Shown: positions 34,419-43,718, numbered from the stretch's first letter. The stretch: DNA of 64,000 bases from CAVYXK01 sp963772445 (GCA_963772445.1 CAVYXK010000009.1:124001-188000), one strand, 5' to 3'. The notes: a model not told the origin generated them from the letters alone. Numbers and translations are program-made.

Positions 34419-36290
34419 GTGAATCCAGGAGAGTCCGACGTGCTCGACGCCGTCCAGATGCGGGGCCGGTTCCAAGTCCATGTGGACCGCTCGCGTGACG
34501 AACTGCTGACCGATTTCGGCCGCGCCACCTTGAGCGATCGCTACCTGATGCCGGGGGAGGACTACCAGGACCTGTTCGCCCGCGTCGCCTCCTATTACGG
34601 CGACGACCAGGCCCATGCGCAGCGCCTTTACGACTACATCAGCCGCATGTGGGTCATGCCGGCGACCCCGGTGCTGTCGAATGGCGGCACCGCCCGCGGG
34701 TTGCCGATCTCCTGCTTCCTGAATGAGGCGTCCGACAGCCTGGAGGGCATCGTCGATCTGTGGAACGAGAATGTCTGGCTGGCCTCGAAAGGCGGCGGCA
34801 TCGGCAGTTATTGGGGCAATCTCCGCTCAATCGGCGAACGAGTGGGCGCCGTCGGCAAGACCTCCGGCGTGATCCCGTTCATCCGGGTGATGGACAGCCT
34901 GACGCTGGCGATCTCCCAGGGCTCGCTCAGGCGCGGCTCGGCCGCGGTCTATCTGCCAGTGACCCATCCCGAGATCGAGGAATTCATCGAGATACGCCGC
35001 CCGACCGGCGGCGATCCGAATCGCAAGGCGTTGAACCTGCACCACGGCGTGTTGGTGCCGGATGCGTTCATGCGCGCAGTGGAAGCCGACGAGGCTTGGC
35101 CGCTCACCTCGCCAAAGGACGGGTCGATCGTCCGCTCGATCTCCGCGCGCTCGCTGTGGATCCGGCTGCTTACATCGCGGATCGAGACGGGGGAGCCGTA
35201 CCTGATCTTCTCCGATCATGTGAATCGGGCGCGGCCGGAGCATCACAAGCTGGCCGGGCTAGAGGTGCGGACCTCCAACCTATGCAGCGAGATCACGCTG
35301 CCCACCGGGCGCGATCAGCACGGGATGGAGCGAACCGCGGTGTGCTGCTTGGCCTCGCTGAACCTGGAGACTTGGTTCGAGTGGCAGGACCATCCGACCT
35401 TCATCGAGGACGTGATGCGGTTCCTGGATAACGTGTTGCAGGACTTCATCGATCGAGCGCCGCCGGGAATGGACCGAGCCAAATATTCGGCGATGCGCGA
35501 GCGCTCGGTGGGACTCGGGGTGATGGGATTCCACTCCTTCCTGCAATCGCAGAACGTTCCGTTCGAGAGCGTGATCGCGAAGGTGTGGAACAAGCGAATG
35601 TTCCGCCATATCCGCGCGCAGGCGGACGAGGCCTCGCGCGTGCTGGCGGAGGAGCGCGGCGCCTGCCCGGACGCGAAGGAGTGGGGGATCGTGGAGCGGT
35701 TCTCCCACAAGCTGTCGATCGCGCCGACAGCATCGATCTCCATCATTGCCGGCAATGCGAGCCCGGGGATCGAGCCGATCGCCGCCAACGTGTTCCTGCA
35801 AAAGACGCTGTCGGGCAGCTTCACCGTGCGGAACCGGCATTTGCAGATGCTGCTGGCCGAGAAGGAGCGGGATAACGAAGAGGTTTGGTCCTCGATCACG
35901 CTGCGCGCCGGCAGCGTGCAGCACCTGGGTTTCCTGACCGAGCAGGAGAAGGCAGTGTTCAAGACCGCGTTCGAGCTGGACCAGCGCTGGATCATCGAGC
36001 ACGCCGCCGACCGCACGCCGTTCATCTGCCAGAGCCAGTCAGTCAACCTGTTTGTGCCGGCGAATGTGAGCAAGCGCGATCTGCATCAGATTCATCTGAT
36101 GGCGTGGAAGCATGGGCTGAAGTCGCTCTACTATTGCCGGTCGTTGTCGATCCAGCGCGCCGATACGGTGAGCGAGAAGCCGGCGCGCCCGGCGGAACTG
36201 GTGGTGGCGAACGACGCGGCCCGCTTGCCGGCGGTTGCGGCAGCGCGCCCGGGAGCTGTCGATTACGAAGAGTGCCTGGCCTGTCAGTAG
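34419..36290 (+). CDS. nrdA: Ribonucleoside-diphosphate reductase, alpha subunit
   Basis: Reduces ribonucleotides to deoxyribonucleotides in the cytosol. 623 residues from a GTG at 34419 with GGAGGG 5 bases upstream; a longer frame from 34347 is less likely. Visible are the Cys in PISCFLNEASDSL, the active-site set in TSNLCSEITLP (Asn, Cys, Glu), the second redox Cys in the CCLASLNLETW region, and the C-terminal Cys pair in EECLACQ that is reduced by thioredoxin. A beta subunit gene (nrdB) is not in the window, so it must be elsewhere if this is class I. Confidence 0.93.
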   Translation: MNPGESDVLDAVQMRGRFQVHVDRSRDELLTDFGRATLSDRYLMPGEDYQDLFARVASYYGDDQAHAQRLYDYISRMWVMPATPVLSNGGTARGLPISCFLNEASDSLEGIVDLWNENVWLASKGGGIGSYWGNLRSIGERVGAVGKTSGVIPFIRVMDSLTLAISQGSLRRGSAAVYLPVTHPEIEEFIEIRRPTGGDPNRKALNLHHGVLVPDAFMRAVEADEAWPLTSPKDGSIVRSISARSLWIRLLTSRIETGEPYLIFSDHVNRARPEHHKLAGLEVRTSNLCSEITLPTGRDQHGMERTAVCCLASLNLETWFEWQDHPTFIEDVMRFLDNVLQDFIDRAPPGMDRAKYSAMRERSVGLGVMGFHSFLQSQNVPFESVIAKVWNKRMFRHIRAQADEASRVLAEERGACPDAKEWGIVERFSHKLSIAPTASISIIAGNASPGIEPIAANVFLQKTLSGSFTVRNRHLQMLLAEKERDNEEVWSSITLRAGSVQHLGFLTEQEKAVFKTAFELDQRWIIEHAADRTPFICQSQSVNLFVPANVSKRDLHQIHLMAWKHGLKSLYYCRSLSIQRADTVSEKPARPAELVVANDAARLPAVAAARPGAVDYEECLACQ

Positions 36291-36395
36291 CGACGGGACA
36301 TTTTCTCTGACAATCGGGACGCGGGTCGGTGCCGGATTGACCCGGCGCGCGCCGCATGGTGCGCTGAGCGGCGTAACGAACGGGGAGGGGCCGCC

Positions 36396-37226
36396 ATGCC
36401 GCTCGTGCAGAACACGGCGAAACGCAAGCTGGTAGAAGGCGGGATCGCGCTCGGCTTGATCCTGCACCATCTGCGCACGGCCGCGGCGCCGGCATTGGCC
36501 GCGGCCGGCGGGCACGATTTTCTGTTCGTCGACATGGAGCACGGCGCCTTCTCGGTGCAAGAGGCAACGCAGCTTTGTCTCGCCGCGCTGCCTACTGGGG
36601 TGACGCCGATCGTGCGTGTGTGCGCCGGTGCGATCGACGAAGCCACGCGCCTGCTCGACAACGGCGCGCTCGGCATCGTCGTGCCGCATGTCGATACCGC
36701 CAAGCAGGCGCGGGCAATTGCGAATGCGTTCCGCTATCCGCCGCAGGGCGAGCGAAGCTGGGGCGGATCGCCGGCCGTCTATGGCTATCTGCCGCCGTCG
36801 ATGGCCGAGGCACAGGCGACGATCAACAACGAGATCCTGATCGTCGTGATGATCGAAAGTCCGGAGGCGGTGGACAATGCCTCAGACATTGCCGCGGTCG
36901 ATGGCATCGACGTGCTGCTGATCGGCAGTTCCGATCTGACCTCGGCCCTGGGGATCGCCGGGCAGATGGGGCACGAGAAACTGATCGATGCTTATGCCGA
37001 AGTCGGCGCGGCGTGTCGCAAGCACGGCAAGGTGCTGGGCATGGGCGGCATCAGCGACGACGAGGATGCAGCCCGTTACGTCGGAATGGGCGCGCGCTTC
37101 GTCACCAGCGGGTCGGACCATGGGTTCCTTGTCTCTGGCGCCGCGGCCCGCGCGAGATTCTTGCGCGGGCTGAAGGTGGGAGAAGGGGATGCCGGCAAGA
37201 AGAACCGGAAAAGCAGGAAGGACTGA
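36396..37226 (+). CDS. HpcH/HpaI-type aldolase
   Basis: 276-residue class II pyruvate aldolase family member. Hallmarks are FLFVDMEHGAFS (substrate-binding and metal region), GIVVPHVDTA, a glutamate in VMIESPEAVDN that binds divalent metal, and IGSSDLTSALG. It would cleave 2-keto-4-hydroxy acids to pyruvate (or oxaloacetate) plus an aldehyde. The last 20 residues are lysine-rich (KKNRKSRKD) and unlike the family. It converges with the TRAP transporter operon, so a shared catabolic theme is possible but unproven. Confidence 0.88.
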   Translation: MPLVQNTAKRKLVEGGIALGLILHHLRTAAAPALAAAGGHDFLFVDMEHGAFSVQEATQLCLAALPTGVTPIVRVCAGAIDEATRLLDNGALGIVVPHVDTAKQARAIANAFRYPPQGERSWGGSPAVYGYLPPSMAEAQATINNEILIVVMIESPEAVDNASDIAAVDGIDVLLIGSSDLTSALGIAGQMGHEKLIDAYAEVGAACRKHGKVLGMGGISDDEDAARYVGMGARFVTSGSDHGFLVSGAAARARFLRGLKVGEGDAGKKNRKSRKD

Positions 37227-37371
37227 TAATTGCCTGACGACGGTAAGCACGAACGTGCTTCTCCTCGCGATCGGCTGTCCCCTCCGTCCTGCCAAATCAG
37301 CAGCGACCTCAAACGGGTCGGCGTGATAAAATATGGTTTGAGGTTGTCGCTCTTCGGCTCATGCAACATTA

Positions 37372-37401
37372 AACGATGAGAAGGTAAAACACCTCATCGT
37401 T
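37372..37401. terminator. Hairpin between the aldolase and dctM
   Basis: AACGATGAG pairs with CTCATCGTT across a 12-base loop in the gap between convergent genes. There is no T-run, so efficiency is uncertain. The rest of 37227-37527 holds no gene that I can see. Confidence 0.5.
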
Positions 37402-37527
37402 CTCGGCTACGCCGTTTCGTTGTCCACCCAACCACGGGTGGTGACAAAGGGACTCGATCCGTCCCGACAAGGCCAATGCCGCCGCAGTGTTCCGCACCCT
37501 CCACTCAAGCCAATCGCCATTGCCCAA

Positions 37528-38871
37528 CTAAGGGCAAATCCACCCCCCGCCATGCGGGCGCGGGAAACACCCCACCGCGCGGGGCAGGAAATGCCGCGGC
37601 AGCCACAGCACCGTGTCGGGAACCAGAATGATGATCGAGATCACCACCACGAACACCACGTAAATCGGCGCCGACTGGCGCAGCGCACGCGAGAACGGCA
37701 CGCCGGCCAACGTCGATGACAGCAGCAGGATGATGCCGCAGGGCGGCGTGATCAGCCCGAACGCCAACGTCACGATCACCACCACGCCCATATGCACGGC
37801 GTTGATGTGTCCCAGCTTCTCCAGCGACAGGATGACCGGCATCAGGATGATGATCGCCGGCAGTCCGTCCAGGAAATCGCCGACGATCAGGAACAGCACC
37901 GCGACGAAAAACAGGATGGCGCGCGCATCCGTGGTGCCGAGCGCGGCCACCCAGCCCATGATGATATCGGCGCCGCCCAGATACGCCAGCATCCACCCGA
38001 ACGCCGACGCGGACGCTACCGCGGTCAGCGGAATCGCGTAGAGCAGCGCGGCCATCGCGATATCCTTCGGCAGCCGGCCGAAATGGCCGCGATGCAAGAG
38101 CGGCAGCAGCACCACCAGCGCATAGACCACGGCGGCCATGCCGGCCTCGGCCGGGGTGATCACGCCGCCCAGGATGGAGCCGATGATGATCACCGGGATC
38201 ATCAGCGGCAGCACCGCGCCACGCAGCGCGGTCGCGAACTCGAAGAACGTGGCGCGCCGCTTCGGCACGCCCGGCGCACCGAAAAAATAGCTGTAGATCA
38301 TCAGCCCGATGCAGACCATCAGCCCCGGCGCGGCACCGCCCAGGAACAGCCCGCCGACCGACGCATCGCCTACCGCGCCATAGACGATCGCCATGATCGA
38401 CGGCGGCACCATCGAAGCGATCGAGGCGCCGGCCGCAATCAGCGCCGCGGAGAAAGCCGGGGCGTAGCCCTCGTCGCGCATCGCCGGCATCAGCACCGTG
38501 CCGATCGCCACCGTATCAGCGGTGGACGAACCCGAGATACCGCCGAAGATCATGCACGACACGGCGACCACGTGCGCCAGGCCGCTGCGCAGGTGCCCCA
38601 CCATCGCCTGGGTCAGCGCGATCAGCCGCGGCGTGATCCGTGCCGAGGTCATCAGCTCGCCGACCAGCAGGAAGAATGGGATCGCCAGCAATGCCAGCTC
38701 GTTGATGCCGTTGAAGAGCTGGCCCATCAACGAGCCGATCGTCAGCGTGGTGAACAGCGACGCCACCACCACCACCGCTGCGATCAGGGCGAAGGCCACC
38801 GGCAGCCCGGCATAGCCCAGGAACAGGAACAGCCCGCACATCACCACGATGGCAGTCTCGTTGCCGCTCAT
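37528..38871 (-). CDS. dctM: TRAP transporter large permease
   Basis: 447-residue inner-membrane protein with about 12-13 helices, the main transport subunit of a tripartite ATP-independent periplasmic transporter. The start at 38871 overlaps the dctQ stop by 4 bases. Typical motifs are NGINELALLAIPFFLLVGEL, MIFGGISGSSTADTVAIGTV and LITPPCGIILLLSS. It belongs to an operon with dctQ and dctP and, before the IS630 insertion, probably an amidase pair upstream. The last residues (RPHGGGWICP) look like a run-on past the usual end. Confidence 0.92.
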   Translation of the reverse strand: MSGNETAIVVMCGLFLFLGYAGLPVAFALIAAVVVVASLFTTLTIGSLMGQLFNGINELALLAIPFFLLVGELMTSARITPRLIALTQAMVGHLRSGLAHVVAVSCMIFGGISGSSTADTVAIGTVLMPAMRDEGYAPAFSAALIAAGASIASMVPPSIMAIVYGAVGDASVGGLFLGGAAPGLMVCIGLMIYSYFFGAPGVPKRRATFFEFATALRGAVLPLMIPVIIIGSILGGVITPAEAGMAAVVYALVVLLPLLHRGHFGRLPKDIAMAALLYAIPLTAVASASAFGWMLAYLGGADIIMGWVAALGTTDARAILFFVAVLFLIVGDFLDGLPAIIILMPVILSLEKLGHINAVHMGVVVIVTLAFGLITPPCGIILLLSSTLAGVPFSRALRQSAPIYVVFVVVISIIILVPDTVLWLPRHFLPRAVGCFPRPHGGGWICP

Positions 38872-39452
38872 CGTTCGGCCGCCTCGAGCAACAGGTCGGC
38901 GCCACCGCTCGCCGCCACGTCCCCGGCGGGATCGGGGAAACCGTGTATCAACCCGTTCACCAGCTTCTCGATCGAAAACAGGCCGATCAGCACGCCGGCG
39001 ATCGGGATTGCCGCATACAGGACCGCAACCGGCGTCAACGACGGCATCAGGAAGCTGCCGAACCCAGTCAGAAAATTGACATAACCGAACCATGCCATGC
39101 AGCCGGCAACTCCGATCATGACAAGCTGCTGGAACACCTCGATCGCAGTGCGGGCGCCGCCGGCGAACAACTCTGCGGTCGCCGAGAGCCGGAAATGGTC
39201 GTTGCGGCGCACGCCGACCGCGCCGCCCAGGAACACGCCCCAGACGAAGAAGCCGAGCGAGAACTCTTGCGCCTCGAGCCATGGCCGGCGCAGGATACGG
39301 AACGCCACGTCACCGAGCTCGCTGATCAGGAACCCCACCAGCAGCAGCCCGCACAGCACGATAAGCGTGAACTCCAGCCCGTCGAGGCAGCGCCATTTGA
39401 GCTGCGGGCGCTTTCTCGACAGCACCGCGCCGGCAAGGTCGGCATAGCGCAT
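38868..39452 (-). CDS. dctQ: TRAP transporter small permease
   Basis: 194 residues with four hydrophobic segments, the small membrane subunit that bridges DctP and DctM. The pattern EAQEFSLGFFVWGVFLGGAV with VRRNDHFR (the conserved R-x2-H loop) is typical. It lies 21 bases after dctP and overlaps dctM. Confidence 0.9.
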   Translation of the reverse strand: MRYADLAGAVLSRKRPQLKWRCLDGLEFTLIVLCGLLLVGFLISELGDVAFRILRRPWLEAQEFSLGFFVWGVFLGGAVGVRRNDHFRLSATAELFAGGARTAIEVFQQLVMIGVAGCMAWFGYVNFLTGFGSFLMPSLTPVAVLYAAIPIAGVLIGLFSIEKLVNGLIHGFPDPAGDVAASGGADLLLEAAER

Positions 39453-39473
39453 GGTTGCGAGCGAAGCTGCTGA

Positions 39474-40493
39474 TCAGGCGGTCGCCAGCTTGCGGGTCAG
39501 CGCGAGAAGCTGCACGGCATAGGGGCCGAGCGCCTCTGCCTGCTCGTCCTGGATCGGGCGGGCGACCTCGATGAAGCTGTTGCGATCCACCGCGGTGAAG
39601 ATCTCGACGCCCATCTTGCTGAGCGAGTCGATCGCTGCGTGGTCGTATTCGAGCGCCTTTGGCACTTCCAGAGCGCGCGCGTACTCGAAGGCCGCTTTCA
39701 CCCAGCCCTGTTCTTCAGTGTTCAGGCTGTTCCAGGTCTTGTCGCTGACCCAGAGGTGATTGTTGTTCGCCTCGTGGTTCGAGGCCGACAGCACCGATGC
39801 CACTTCATAGTGTTTCTGCGCGCGGTAGATGTCGGCGCCGTTCTCGGCGATATCGACCAGCCCTGTCTCAAGAGAGGTATAGACCTGACCAATCGGCATG
39901 TGCACTGGCACGGCGCCATAGGCGCTGAAGAACCTGTCCTCGGTCTTGGTGGCCTGCACGCGCACCTTCTTGCCCTTGATGTCTGCGATGCTCTTGATCT
40001 CGCTTTTTGAGTAGAACTTGCGGAACCCGAGCGTCATCAAGCCGAGCGACTTCGCCCCTGTCGTGTTCTTCGCAATCATCTCAAGGAACAGCGCATTCAT
40101 CCCAGGGTCGAGCATCGACTTGGCTAGGTGGGACTCGTCGAGGAAGATGAAATGCAGCGAGAACACGCCGGCCTGAGGTACCACCGTCGCCGTATTGGCG
40201 GTTGCGTTGATGACGAAGTCGATGTCGCCAGTCCGCACCTTCTGCGCCATCTCTGGCTCCTGGCCGAGCTGCGCACCGGAAAACTCGTGGATCGAGAGCT
40301 TGCCGTCGCTCAGCGACTTGAGTTTGGCGTTGAACTGATCGGCCATGAAACCGTAGCCGGTGTCGTGCGGCTCGTCATGGGCGAAGGTGAACACACGGGT
40401 GCCCTGCGCGATGGCTGGAACGGTCAGCGCCGCTGTTGCGGTGGCCTGAAGCAGCGCCCGCCGCGACAGCTCGATCCGTTTGCTTTTGGACAT
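39474..40493 (-). CDS. dctP: TRAP transporter solute receptor, start codon cut off from its ribosome site by an IS
   Basis: 339-residue periplasmic binding protein: a twin-arginine-like start (SRRALLQATATAALTVPAIA), then DctP-type domains with FTFAHDEPHDTGYG, the ligand Arg in KGKKVRVQATKTEDRFF, and PIGQVYTSLETGLVD. The natural ATG is at 40491-40493. The IS630 copy begins at 40496, 3 bases beyond, so the original GGGAGG now lies at 41930-41935 on the far side. An in-frame extension of 33 residues reads into the IS and could give weak translation. The gene is therefore intact as protein but probably poorly expressed. Confidence 0.9.
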   Translation of the reverse strand: MSKSKRIELSRRALLQATATAALTVPAIAQGTRVFTFAHDEPHDTGYGFMADQFNAKLKSLSDGKLSIHEFSGAQLGQEPEMAQKVRTGDIDFVINATANTATVVPQAGVFSLHFIFLDESHLAKSMLDPGMNALFLEMIAKNTTGAKSLGLMTLGFRKFYSKSEIKSIADIKGKKVRVQATKTEDRFFSAYGAVPVHMPIGQVYTSLETGLVDIAENGADIYRAQKHYEVASVLSASNHEANNNHLWVSDKTWNSLNTEEQGWVKAAFEYARALEVPKALEYDHAAIDSLSKMGVEIFTAVDRNSFIEVARPIQDEQAEALGPYAVQLLALTRKLATA

Positions 40494-40495
40494 AA

Positions 40496-41923
40496 TACCA
40501 GCCGCCCTGTTCGATGACTGGTTTGACCCAGGGGCGCCTGGCGAGGGAGACGATGCGGTCGGGAAGTTCTGCGAGTTTGTTTCGGGCGTCATGACATGCC
40601 CCTGAGGATGACCTCATCGGTGTCTCAGACACGGCCCCCTGATTTCGTGACGGAGGTAAGAAAAAGCTTAACCACAGCGGCACAGAGACACCGAGAAGGG
40701 TCAGGCTCCGTGCCTCGGTGTCTCTGTGGTTAGGCTTTCTTCCTTACTATGCGATGGCCGGTTTGGCCCAAGAGCGCCTGGTGAGGGAGGCGATTTGTTC
40801 GGGCATTGCCATCAGTTTGTTCCAGGCATTACGACATGCCTTGAGGATAGCTTCATAGCTGTCCCAGACACAGTGGCTGAGAAAGTTGCCGCGCAGGAAC
40901 TCCCAGACGTTCTCGACCGGGTTCAGCTCCGGCGAGTAAGCTGGCAGCGGCAACAGGCTGATGTTGTCAGGCACCGGCAGGCGGCGCCCCGGCTGATGCC
41001 AACCAGCGCCATCGACCAGCAACACAGCATGAGCCCCCGGGGCAACCTGGAGGCTGATCTCCTTCAGATGTTCGGCCATCGCCTCGCTGTTGGCGGCCGA
41101 CATGATGATGGCAGCGCCGATGCTGCGCTCGGGGCAAACGGCGCCGAAGATATAGGCGGAGTCATGGCGGTTATCGCGAACCGCCGCCGGGCGCGAGCCA
41201 CGTCGCGCCCAGACGTAGGTCAGCGTGCCCTTCTGACCGACACGGGCTTCGTCGCCGAACCAGATCTCCAGCGGCTTGCCGGCGGCAGCGGCTGGCACAA
41301 CCTCGGCCACCTGGCTGGCGAACTCCTTCTTGAATGCCTCTTGCGCGAATGCCTCTTGCGCGGCGGCATCCTTCTTCGGATGATAGGGACGCGGCTGCAG
41401 CCGGGTGAACTTCAGCCGGCGCAGCAGCTTGCCGACACTGCGCTCGTGCAGCTCGACGCCAAACTCATCCTTGATCCGCTGCCGCAGGTCGATGCAGCGC
41501 CAACGTACCACGCCGTCCCGCTCAAGGTCGGGCCCCTGTTGCACCCATTCCACCACCTTGGCCTGTTGCTCGGGCGATAAGCGGGGCGGCGGACCGCGGC
41601 GGCACGGTCGGTCGGACAGGCCATCCAGCCCGGACTCGTTGTAGCGATGTACCCAGTCACGCAACGTCTGGCGGTCCATCGCACACGCCTCCGCCGCGGC
41701 TTCCCGCGACCAGCCTTCCAGCAGCAACGCCATCGCCAGCATCCGACGTGCCGCTTTGGCGTCTCGAGTGGCCGCCGCCGCCTCTCGCAGATCAGCCGCC
41801 GATCGCTCCAAACGGGTGATCGCTACGGTCATCGCTGTCCCCTCCGTCCAACGGGGACGCCGAATCGTACCGCTCCGAGCCGCACCAAATCACGTTCGAG
41901 TTCAACGAGCCGGGCGGCTGGTA
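40496..41923. mobile_element. IS630-family element, copy 2 (1428 bp)
   Basis: Same hybrid structure and the same terminal repeats as copy 1 (3885-5296), flanked by TAA on both sides (40493-40495 and 41924-41926). It differs by a 15-bp tandem duplication in the transposase gene (GAATGCCTCTTGCGC at about 41334-41363), one extra base near the right end and a few substitutions. Different target trinucleotides show that the two insertions were independent events. Confidence 0.93.
40747..41832 (-). CDS. IS630-family transposase with 5-residue duplication
   Basis: 361 residues, identical in structure to the protein at 4136-5206 except that AQEAF occurs twice in a row near residue 170, in the linker before the catalytic core. 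The DDE residues are unchanged and the frame is intact. Whether the duplication affects activity is unknown. It is transcribed towards dctP, so read-through could drive the TRAP genes. Confidence 0.94.
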   Translation of the reverse strand: MTVAITRLERSAADLREAAAATRDAKAARRMLAMALLLEGWSREAAAEACAMDRQTLRDWVHRYNESGLDGLSDRPCRRGPPPRLSPEQQAKVVEWVQQGPDLERDGVVRWRCIDLRQRIKDEFGVELHERSVGKLLRRLKFTRLQPRPYHPKKDAAAQEAFAQEAFKKEFASQVAEVVPAAAAGKPLEIWFGDEARVGQKGTLTYVWARRGSRPAAVRDNRHDSAYIFGAVCPERSIGAAIIMSAANSEAMAEHLKEISLQVAPGAHAVLLVDGAGWHQPGRRLPVPDNISLLPLPAYSPELNPVENVWEFLRGNFLSHCVWDSYEAILKACRNAWNKLMAMPEQIASLTRRSWAKPAIA

Positions 41924-41929
41924 TAAGTT

Positions 41930-41936
41930 CCTCCCT
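41930..41936 (-). promoter_or_regulatory. Orphaned Shine-Dalgarno sequence of dctP
   Basis: On the minus strand this reads AGGGAGG. Removing the IS630 and one TAA gives AGGGAGGAACTTATG, a well-spaced ribosome site and start codon for dctP. It shows that the insertion fell between these two signals. Confidence 0.85.
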
Positions 41937-42037
41937 GGTATTGCCGACATGAGAGGCGGGCACGTGGCATCGTGTCAATCGGGCACACCGGCCTGGCCGT
42001 GCCCGATGCTGTGCGCCGACGCCAGGCGCCGTAATTG

Positions 42038-43459
42038 CTACGCCGGCAACACCGGCGGCCGCCGCGCGTGCGAGTCCGTGTCGCGCTGATACGCATCCGC
42101 CGCCTTCAGCACACGTGCCTCGGCAAACGGGCGTCCGGCAAGCTGCAATCCGATCGGCAGTCCGTTCGGATCGAAGCCGCAGGGAATGCTGATTGCCGGC
42201 AGGCCGAGATAGTTGAACGGCCGGGTGTTCGCCGAGATAGCCAGGAACCGCGGCACTGCCTCCGGTGACCCGCTGTCCACATCGGTCTCGGCGAGCGTGG
42301 GCAGGCACGTTCGGATGGTCGGCGCGGCGATCAGATCGACCTGTGCGAACACGTCATCGGCGAAGGCCCGCAAGATCGGGCCGCGTCGGCTCAGTGCCTC
42401 GATGTAATAGGCGGCGGGGATCGCCAGCCCCGGATACATCCGGGCACTGAGATGCACGGCATAGTCCCCGGCTCGCTCGCGCAGCCATTGTGCATGGATG
42501 GTCGGCCCCTCGCAGCGCGACACGATGCCGCCATAGGCCGACACTGCGTCCATCAGCGGCAGCTTGATGCGCGACACTGTCGCACCGCGCCCCGCCAATA
42601 CCGCAAGAGCGCGGTCAACCGCTTCGACCACGGGCCCCTCGGCGCAATCCAGGAAATAGGTCTCGGCCAGGCCGATCCGGCACCCGCGCAGATCGCCGTC
42701 CAGCGCTGCCTCATAGTCCGGCACCGGCACATCGGCGCTGGTGGGATCGCGCGGGTCATGTCCGGCAATCACCGACAACACCCGCGCGCAGTCGCGCGCG
42801 GTGCGGCACAGCGGCCCCACATTGTCGTGCGAGAACGACAACGGCATTGCGCCGTGGCGCGACACGCGGGTCTGTGTCGGCTTGATGCCCGTGACACCGC
42901 AGGCCGAAGCCGGCAGCCGGATCGACCCGCCAGTGTCCGACCCGAGTGCCGCGAAATTGAACCGCGCCGCCACAGATGCGCCGGAACCGGACGACGAACC
43001 GCCGGTGATGTAGTCGAGGCCCCACGGATTGTGGCAATCACCGAACTCGCGATTGTGCCCGGTCGGGTTTTGCGCGAACTCCGCCATGTTGAGCCCGCCC
43101 CAGGCGTAGGCGCCGGCGGCTTGCAGGCGCTCGAGCACCGTCGCCGTATAGCCGGGACGGAAATCTGTGCGGATGCGAGATCCGCAGGTGCACAACCTGC
43201 CCGCCTGGTAGTACATGTCCTTGTGCGCCATCGGGACGCCATGCAGCTTTCGGAGCGGTTGGTTCGCACGGACCGCTTCATCCGCTGCCCGCGCCGCTGC
43301 CTCGGCGCCCTCACGGTCCAGCCAGATGGTCGCGTTGAGGCTTGAGTTGACGCGCTCCAGATTGGCACAGCACGCAGCGAGCAGCCCGGCCGATGTTGCG
43401 TCGCCGGTACGCACCGCCTCGGCGGCCTCGACCAGCGAGAGATCCGCGAGCCCGGACAT
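42038..43459 (-). CDS. Amidase-signature hydrolase (AtzE/GatA-like)
   Basis: 473-residue serine amidase. The Ser-cisSer-Lys triad is visible: Lys in PMAHKDMYY, cis-Ser in GGSSSGSGAS and nucleophile Ser in GSDTGGSIRLPA. Its start overlaps the stop of a DUF4089 gene (TGATG), a pairing known from AtzE-AtzG, where the small protein is needed for the amidase. Without the IS630, dctP would follow about 115 bases downstream, so the amidase may act on a substrate imported by the TRAP system. The exact amide is unknown. Confidence 0.9.
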   Translation of the reverse strand: MSGLADLSLVEAAEAVRTGDATSAGLLAACCANLERVNSSLNATIWLDREGAEAAARAADEAVRANQPLRKLHGVPMAHKDMYYQAGRLCTCGSRIRTDFRPGYTATVLERLQAAGAYAWGGLNMAEFAQNPTGHNREFGDCHNPWGLDYITGGSSSGSGASVAARFNFAALGSDTGGSIRLPASACGVTGIKPTQTRVSRHGAMPLSFSHDNVGPLCRTARDCARVLSVIAGHDPRDPTSADVPVPDYEAALDGDLRGCRIGLAETYFLDCAEGPVVEAVDRALAVLAGRGATVSRIKLPLMDAVSAYGGIVSRCEGPTIHAQWLRERAGDYAVHLSARMYPGLAIPAAYYIEALSRRGPILRAFADDVFAQVDLIAAPTIRTCLPTLAETDVDSGSPEAVPRFLAISANTRPFNYLGLPAISIPCGFDPNGLPIGLQLAGRPFAEARVLKAADAYQRDTDSHARRPPVLPA

Positions 43460-43659
43460 CACGATTGCTCCATCGTCGCCCGTAACGCGGCTTCGAAGCT
43501 CGACGGCTCGTCCTCGAAACGCAGCGTGCCCCGCAACGCGGCGAAGGCGCGGACTGTCTCCATCAGGTCGGCCGCCATGCGGCGCGCCGGCTCGTTCGGC
43601 GCGGCAACGCCGTGCCATCGCGCGATCGTGGTCTCTATTTCTGCGAGAAAATCGTCCAT
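43459..43659 (-). CDS. DUF4089/AtzG-like small amidase partner
   Basis: 66 residues, helical, with the conserved end FEDEPSSFEAALRAT typical of DUF4089 proteins encoded before amidases. AtzG, the studied member, resembles GatC and forms a complex with the AtzE amidase. It is coupled to the amidase gene by a one-base overlap. The functional transfer from AtzG is inference. Confidence 0.75.
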   Translation of the reverse strand: MDDFLAEIETTIARWHGVAAPNEPARRMAADLMETVRAFAALRGTLRFEDEPSSFEAALRATMEQS

Positions 43660-43718
43660 GCTAGCCCCCGGTTCTGCTGTTTGCAGCGCAGCATAGAACG
43701 GTTACGAAAGGCGATGCC

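Noticed and set aside
37792..39084. A 430-residue plus-strand frame over dctM/dctQ
   Set aside because: It is extremely rich in Gln, Arg, His and Asp, the mirror of hydrophobic TRAP permease codons; not a protein gene.
3882..41926. The two same-orientation IS630 copies as ends of a 38-kb composite transposon
   Set aside because: Each copy has its own matching flanks (TTA/TTA and TAA/TAA), so they inserted independently; the outer flanks do not match each other.
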